Source: Prostheceraeus crozeri
Lineage: Eukaryota > Platyhelminthes > Polycladida > Euryleptidae
NCBI GenBank assembly: GCA_907163375.1
Contig: CAJQUW010015443.1
Coordinates: 1 to 64,000, forward strand
Direction of reading: 5' to 3'
DNA: 64,000 bases
Below, piece after piece: positions 61,327-64,000 of this stretch. Every line of letters begins with the position of its first letter. Position 1 is the first letter of the stretch. The notes below the pieces were generated by a model. It saw nothing but the letters and a program-made list of their open reading frames with translations. It was not told where the DNA came from and did no database searches. A program made the translations under genes and the position numbers.

Positions 61327-61445
61327 CTCGGTCATTCGCAATGTCCACATAAATAAAGAACATCAAGAAGTGAACGCATTTGAGATTGTTTAGTATTATG
61401 TAGGCCTAAACAATTCTTTTGTTCCGGGTAGTCACTGGCTTCTAC

Positions 61446-61530
61446 CACTGAGGTCGATAAGATCATCAGCATGCGTATCAAGCATCTCATAAAGATTCTT
61501 GCCTTGAAATGCATCCAGAGAATGTTTGAC
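61446..61530 (-). CDS. Internal exon of an unidentified host gene
   Basis: Acceptor CGCAGATAG and donor GTAGAAG enclose 85 nt reading VKHSLDAFQGKNLYEMLDTH then ADDLIDLS. Phase 0 at its start matches the previous exon. Helical, polar. No family recognised. Confidence 0.55.
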
Positions 61531-61591
61531 CTATCTGCGAAGATGGAAATTACCGATATTTGCCATTATGTTGACTGCTTTTTCTGTTTAC

Positions 61592-61714
61592 TGAAATGAT
61601 CATTGAATGATCTTTCGTTGCAATCTCACACTGCCTTACGATGTCACTAACCTCCGAGATATCGTTTGAGAGACTTAACTCTGACGCACGTAAACTCATC
61701 ATCGTCTCAAAACT
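61592..61714 (-). CDS. Internal exon of an unidentified host gene
   Basis: Acceptor GCTTCATCAG and donor GTAAAC bound 123 nt (41 codons): SFETMMSLRASELSLSNDIS then EVSDIVRQCEIATKDHSMII. It joins in frame to 61,446-61,530 across a 61 nt intron. Amphipathic, possibly coiled coil. Not recognised. Confidence 0.55.
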
Positions 61715-61928
61715 CTGATGAAGCATTTACTTATGGAGGTTTTGTTGCAACATTCATATACCGTGATCGTCGGCATTAGGCCTATTCCATATTACAGTAA
61801 CTTCTTTATCCATAGTTTTAGTTAGCGACAGCTTGGGTATTGTCTTCAGATAGCTGCACAGGTTGATGTAATCAAGCTAAGTCTTTATAGATATTTTGAA
61901 CCAGTTTGGGCCATCTCGAGCCTTTAAC

Positions 61929-62035
61929 GTGCCCTTGTAGGGAGAGACGCATCGTCTACAGCCAAAGAAGTTTTGGATTGAAATTGCTCGAGTCGGAGGA
62001 CATCTTTGTATTCTATGCCCAGGCGAACTGGCATC
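61929..62035 (-). CDS. Internal or first coding exon of an unidentified host gene
   Basis: Acceptor AACATTGCAG, then MPVRLGIEYKDVLRLEQFQS and KTSLAVDDASLPTRA, with donor-like GTTAAA. The ATG is one base inside the exon, so it could be the initiator. The phase of this donor does not fit the acceptor at 61,714, so either another donor is used or an exon is missing. Confidence 0.5.
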
Positions 62036-63802
62036 CTGCAATGTTTATGATTAAGCTATAAGAGGAAATGCTTGAGATTTGATCTCTCTTTGACTTGCTT
62101 CTGTGCACTGTAAACTCCTCGCCACGAAAGCTGCCACGAACTCGCCACGAAACGAATAATTGTTGCCGACTCGTGGCAGGAAACGTGTCGCCACTAGCCG
62201 CCACAAAAATCCGCCGAAGATGAGAGACCGCTTCAATCATTGAGATAATCACTTAAAATATTCTACAACATCGACATGCTGCTTGCTGGAAGCAGATTTA
62301 CATAGTTCTATGGGATTTCGGTGAATATTCCTCGATATTCTAGGATTTGCAATATTTTGTTTAAATGTCGATGTGAATGTGATGAAATGTCTTCCCCAGT
62401 GTCGCCACCAGCTCGGCAACACTGGCCACGAATTGAAACAATTGACTGAAATTAGCGAGAAATGAAACAAAAAAATCTTTCAATATTTCTGAGGAGTCTG
62501 GTGAGTAGATTGTTCAGCGTAATATCAATTAGGAAGATAAATTGCACCGTTTTGGACATACAGATATTTGTTTTGATGAATATGTTTTTGATCAATTTGA
62601 ATGGAAGATATTTTAGATTCAATGTAGAATGTTGCGCTGTTCCATATGTGAATCGAATACATTCGGGAGACATGTGTATCTATCTCACGCTAAAAGGTAT
62701 CTTGACAACAATTGTATTAATCACATGGTCAGGTAAGAAAATCAGTGGTGATAAACATACTAAATTATGGATGATAGAATGTAAAAGTTGATGTAGTCGG
62801 ATTCATCTATGCATGATTTCATCTAGGCTATATCAATTACTTTATGTTTCCTAATTCTCCTTCTGTAGCTCTTCATGGTCGGGAATGAGACATTTTCAGA
62901 TATAGTGACTGAAATTCACCGAGTAAATTTATGTTGAAAGTCTAGATTTTCACAGCTGCAGCGTAGGACGTGAACAGTTTCTATATTTACTTTGTCGGCC
63001 TTTACATTTAGCTCAGAGCTAAAGTCCTAAGCCTAAATGCTCATTTTTAAATATAATTCTCCACCAAAATATAGTTTGTCTTCAGTGTTACAAATCATCC
63101 ATGCTATGTTTGCAAGCGTCACTATGGTTTTCATTGATAAATTTGATTTTAGTCAGCTGCTGTTGTAACCTGTTATGCTGTTTCATGAGAACAACTTCAG
63201 AAAACGCATTTCCCATGCTTTCTGAAAGCTTCGTTCTCATTGGTTCACTTCAGTGAATTATTGAGCCAGTTAAATAACTTGCATGAAGTCTTTCCTTGTT
63301 GCTATCGTTAAGTGGGAGCGTAGTCACTCACAGAGGTAGATTTTGATGCATTACATCGAATAAACTAGTAGCTCCTTTAACATTGCACTTCTTCTTATTA
63401 AACTTGAGACTTGTGATTGACCAATGAGAATAAAACGCGGCTGAAAGCGTGGCCAACGCGTTGCTAAAGTTGCATTCGCTGTCCTGCTTTATAAAAAGCT
63501 AATGACGGTCAGCTGTAAAATGTGCCAGTAGCCAAAACTCGAAAACTGCCAGTTGCCATAACTTTTTTATTTTTCTATATTTCATTTGGTGTTTTCAGAC
63601 ACAGGAGAAAGTTGGATGTTCTACACGCCTGCACAGTTTCACAGCGATATTCTCTCTTTAACTCTTCTTTAATCCGAATTTATAGGCACGGTCGCTAGCT
63701 TTTTGACATTCCAGTGGCCAAAACTTCTTCATTTCAACTCCGATCTACCTGAACTACCCATACAACCTCTCTCCAGTCCCAACCAAGTGACCGGTGTAGT
63801 TT
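62036..63802. other. Possible upstream exon; otherwise no gene recognised
   Basis: A minus-strand acceptor CGCTAATTTCAG near 62,430 precedes QLFQFVASVAELVATLGKTF, a possible exon without a clear donor. Around 62,110-62,240 and 62,400 the string GCCACGAA and variants recur about six times (both sequences encode VA-rich peptides). A TATA-like CTTTATAAAAAGC lies at 63,487-63,499 without an associated gene. Confidence 0.3.
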
Positions 63803-64000
63803 CAGTCTAATCGCCCAACTCTAGCCCTGCTCCACCGTCTTTACATCATCCGTTGTCTGCGCGAGACTTTAGGGAAGCATGAGCTGATTGTAGTTTTCCA
63901 TGCAATAATCACTGCTCTATTCATGTATGCTTCCCCGGTATTCGGTCATCTTTCTAAAACCTTGACTGAGAAGGTTGATCGTTTTTTCAGAAGATCACAC
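63803..64000 (+). pseudogene. Non-LTR reverse transcriptase fragment, runs off the window
   Basis: 65 open codons after an upstream TAG: LALLHRLYIIRCLRETLGKH, then VVFHAIITALFMYASPVFGH and LSKTLTEKVDRFFRRSH to the edge. The F-x-x-x-I-x-x-x-L-x-Y-x-S-P-V-F stretch and following helix are typical downstream of the polymerase domain of non-LTR elements. It differs from the copy split at 25.3/45.9 kb. Right end not seen. Confidence 0.65.

Overview
The window is nuclear DNA of a metazoan. It is AT-rich, its coding pieces are split by GT-AG introns, and it carries animal transposon families (piggyBac, EnSpm/CACTA-like, hAT, Tc1/mariner, non-LTR retrotransposons, tRNA-derived SINE-like repeats). The repeat style suggests a marine invertebrate, but nothing seen fixes the phylum. 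There is no prokaryotic or organellar organisation, and most of the window is mobile or decayed sequence.

Region by region. 1-2.5 kb holds nothing recognisable. 2.5-8.05 kb is a decayed multi-domain gene (copy 1) of a repeated Cys/His-rich family, framed by an inverted repeat pair and interrupted by a ~360 bp MITE-like insert. 9.8-10.7 kb encodes a secreted, N-glycosylated protein broken by one in-frame TGA. 13.75-14.3 kb is the C-terminal remnant of a piggyBac transposase. 17.67-23.72 kb is bounded by inverted CAACGTTGA-rich arrays and is probably one non-coding element.

25.3-46.0 kb is the centrepiece, a nest of transposons. A non-LTR reverse transcriptase is split by a 20 kb insertion with a 4 bp target duplication (ACTT) and GGGTCATTCCAT inverted ends. 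That element carries an intact 520-residue, three-exon gene with motifs DFSENY, SDGAAAQ and HGKGPHDG, which I infer is its transposase. It was itself entered by a piggyBac element (TTAA ends). The piggyBac was entered by a 12.4 kb EnSpm/CACTA-like element that carries a transposase and a BEN-domain protein. The CACTA-like element then received a Tc1 copy, a SINE-like repeat, two long foldback elements and a hAT insertion in a 207 bp satellite.

46.5-62.0 kb, minus strand, shows several short exons with good splice sites and a terminal exon with a polyadenylation signal. These suggest one or more host genes of unknown function. A 7.8 kb hAT-like element (48.6-56.4 kb) sits in what would be an intron. 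It carries a third large foldback, a 70 bp perfect palindrome and copy 2 of the Cys/His-rich gene family. The window closes with a non-LTR reverse transcriptase fragment that runs off the right edge.

All family names come from motifs read by eye. No database search was possible.
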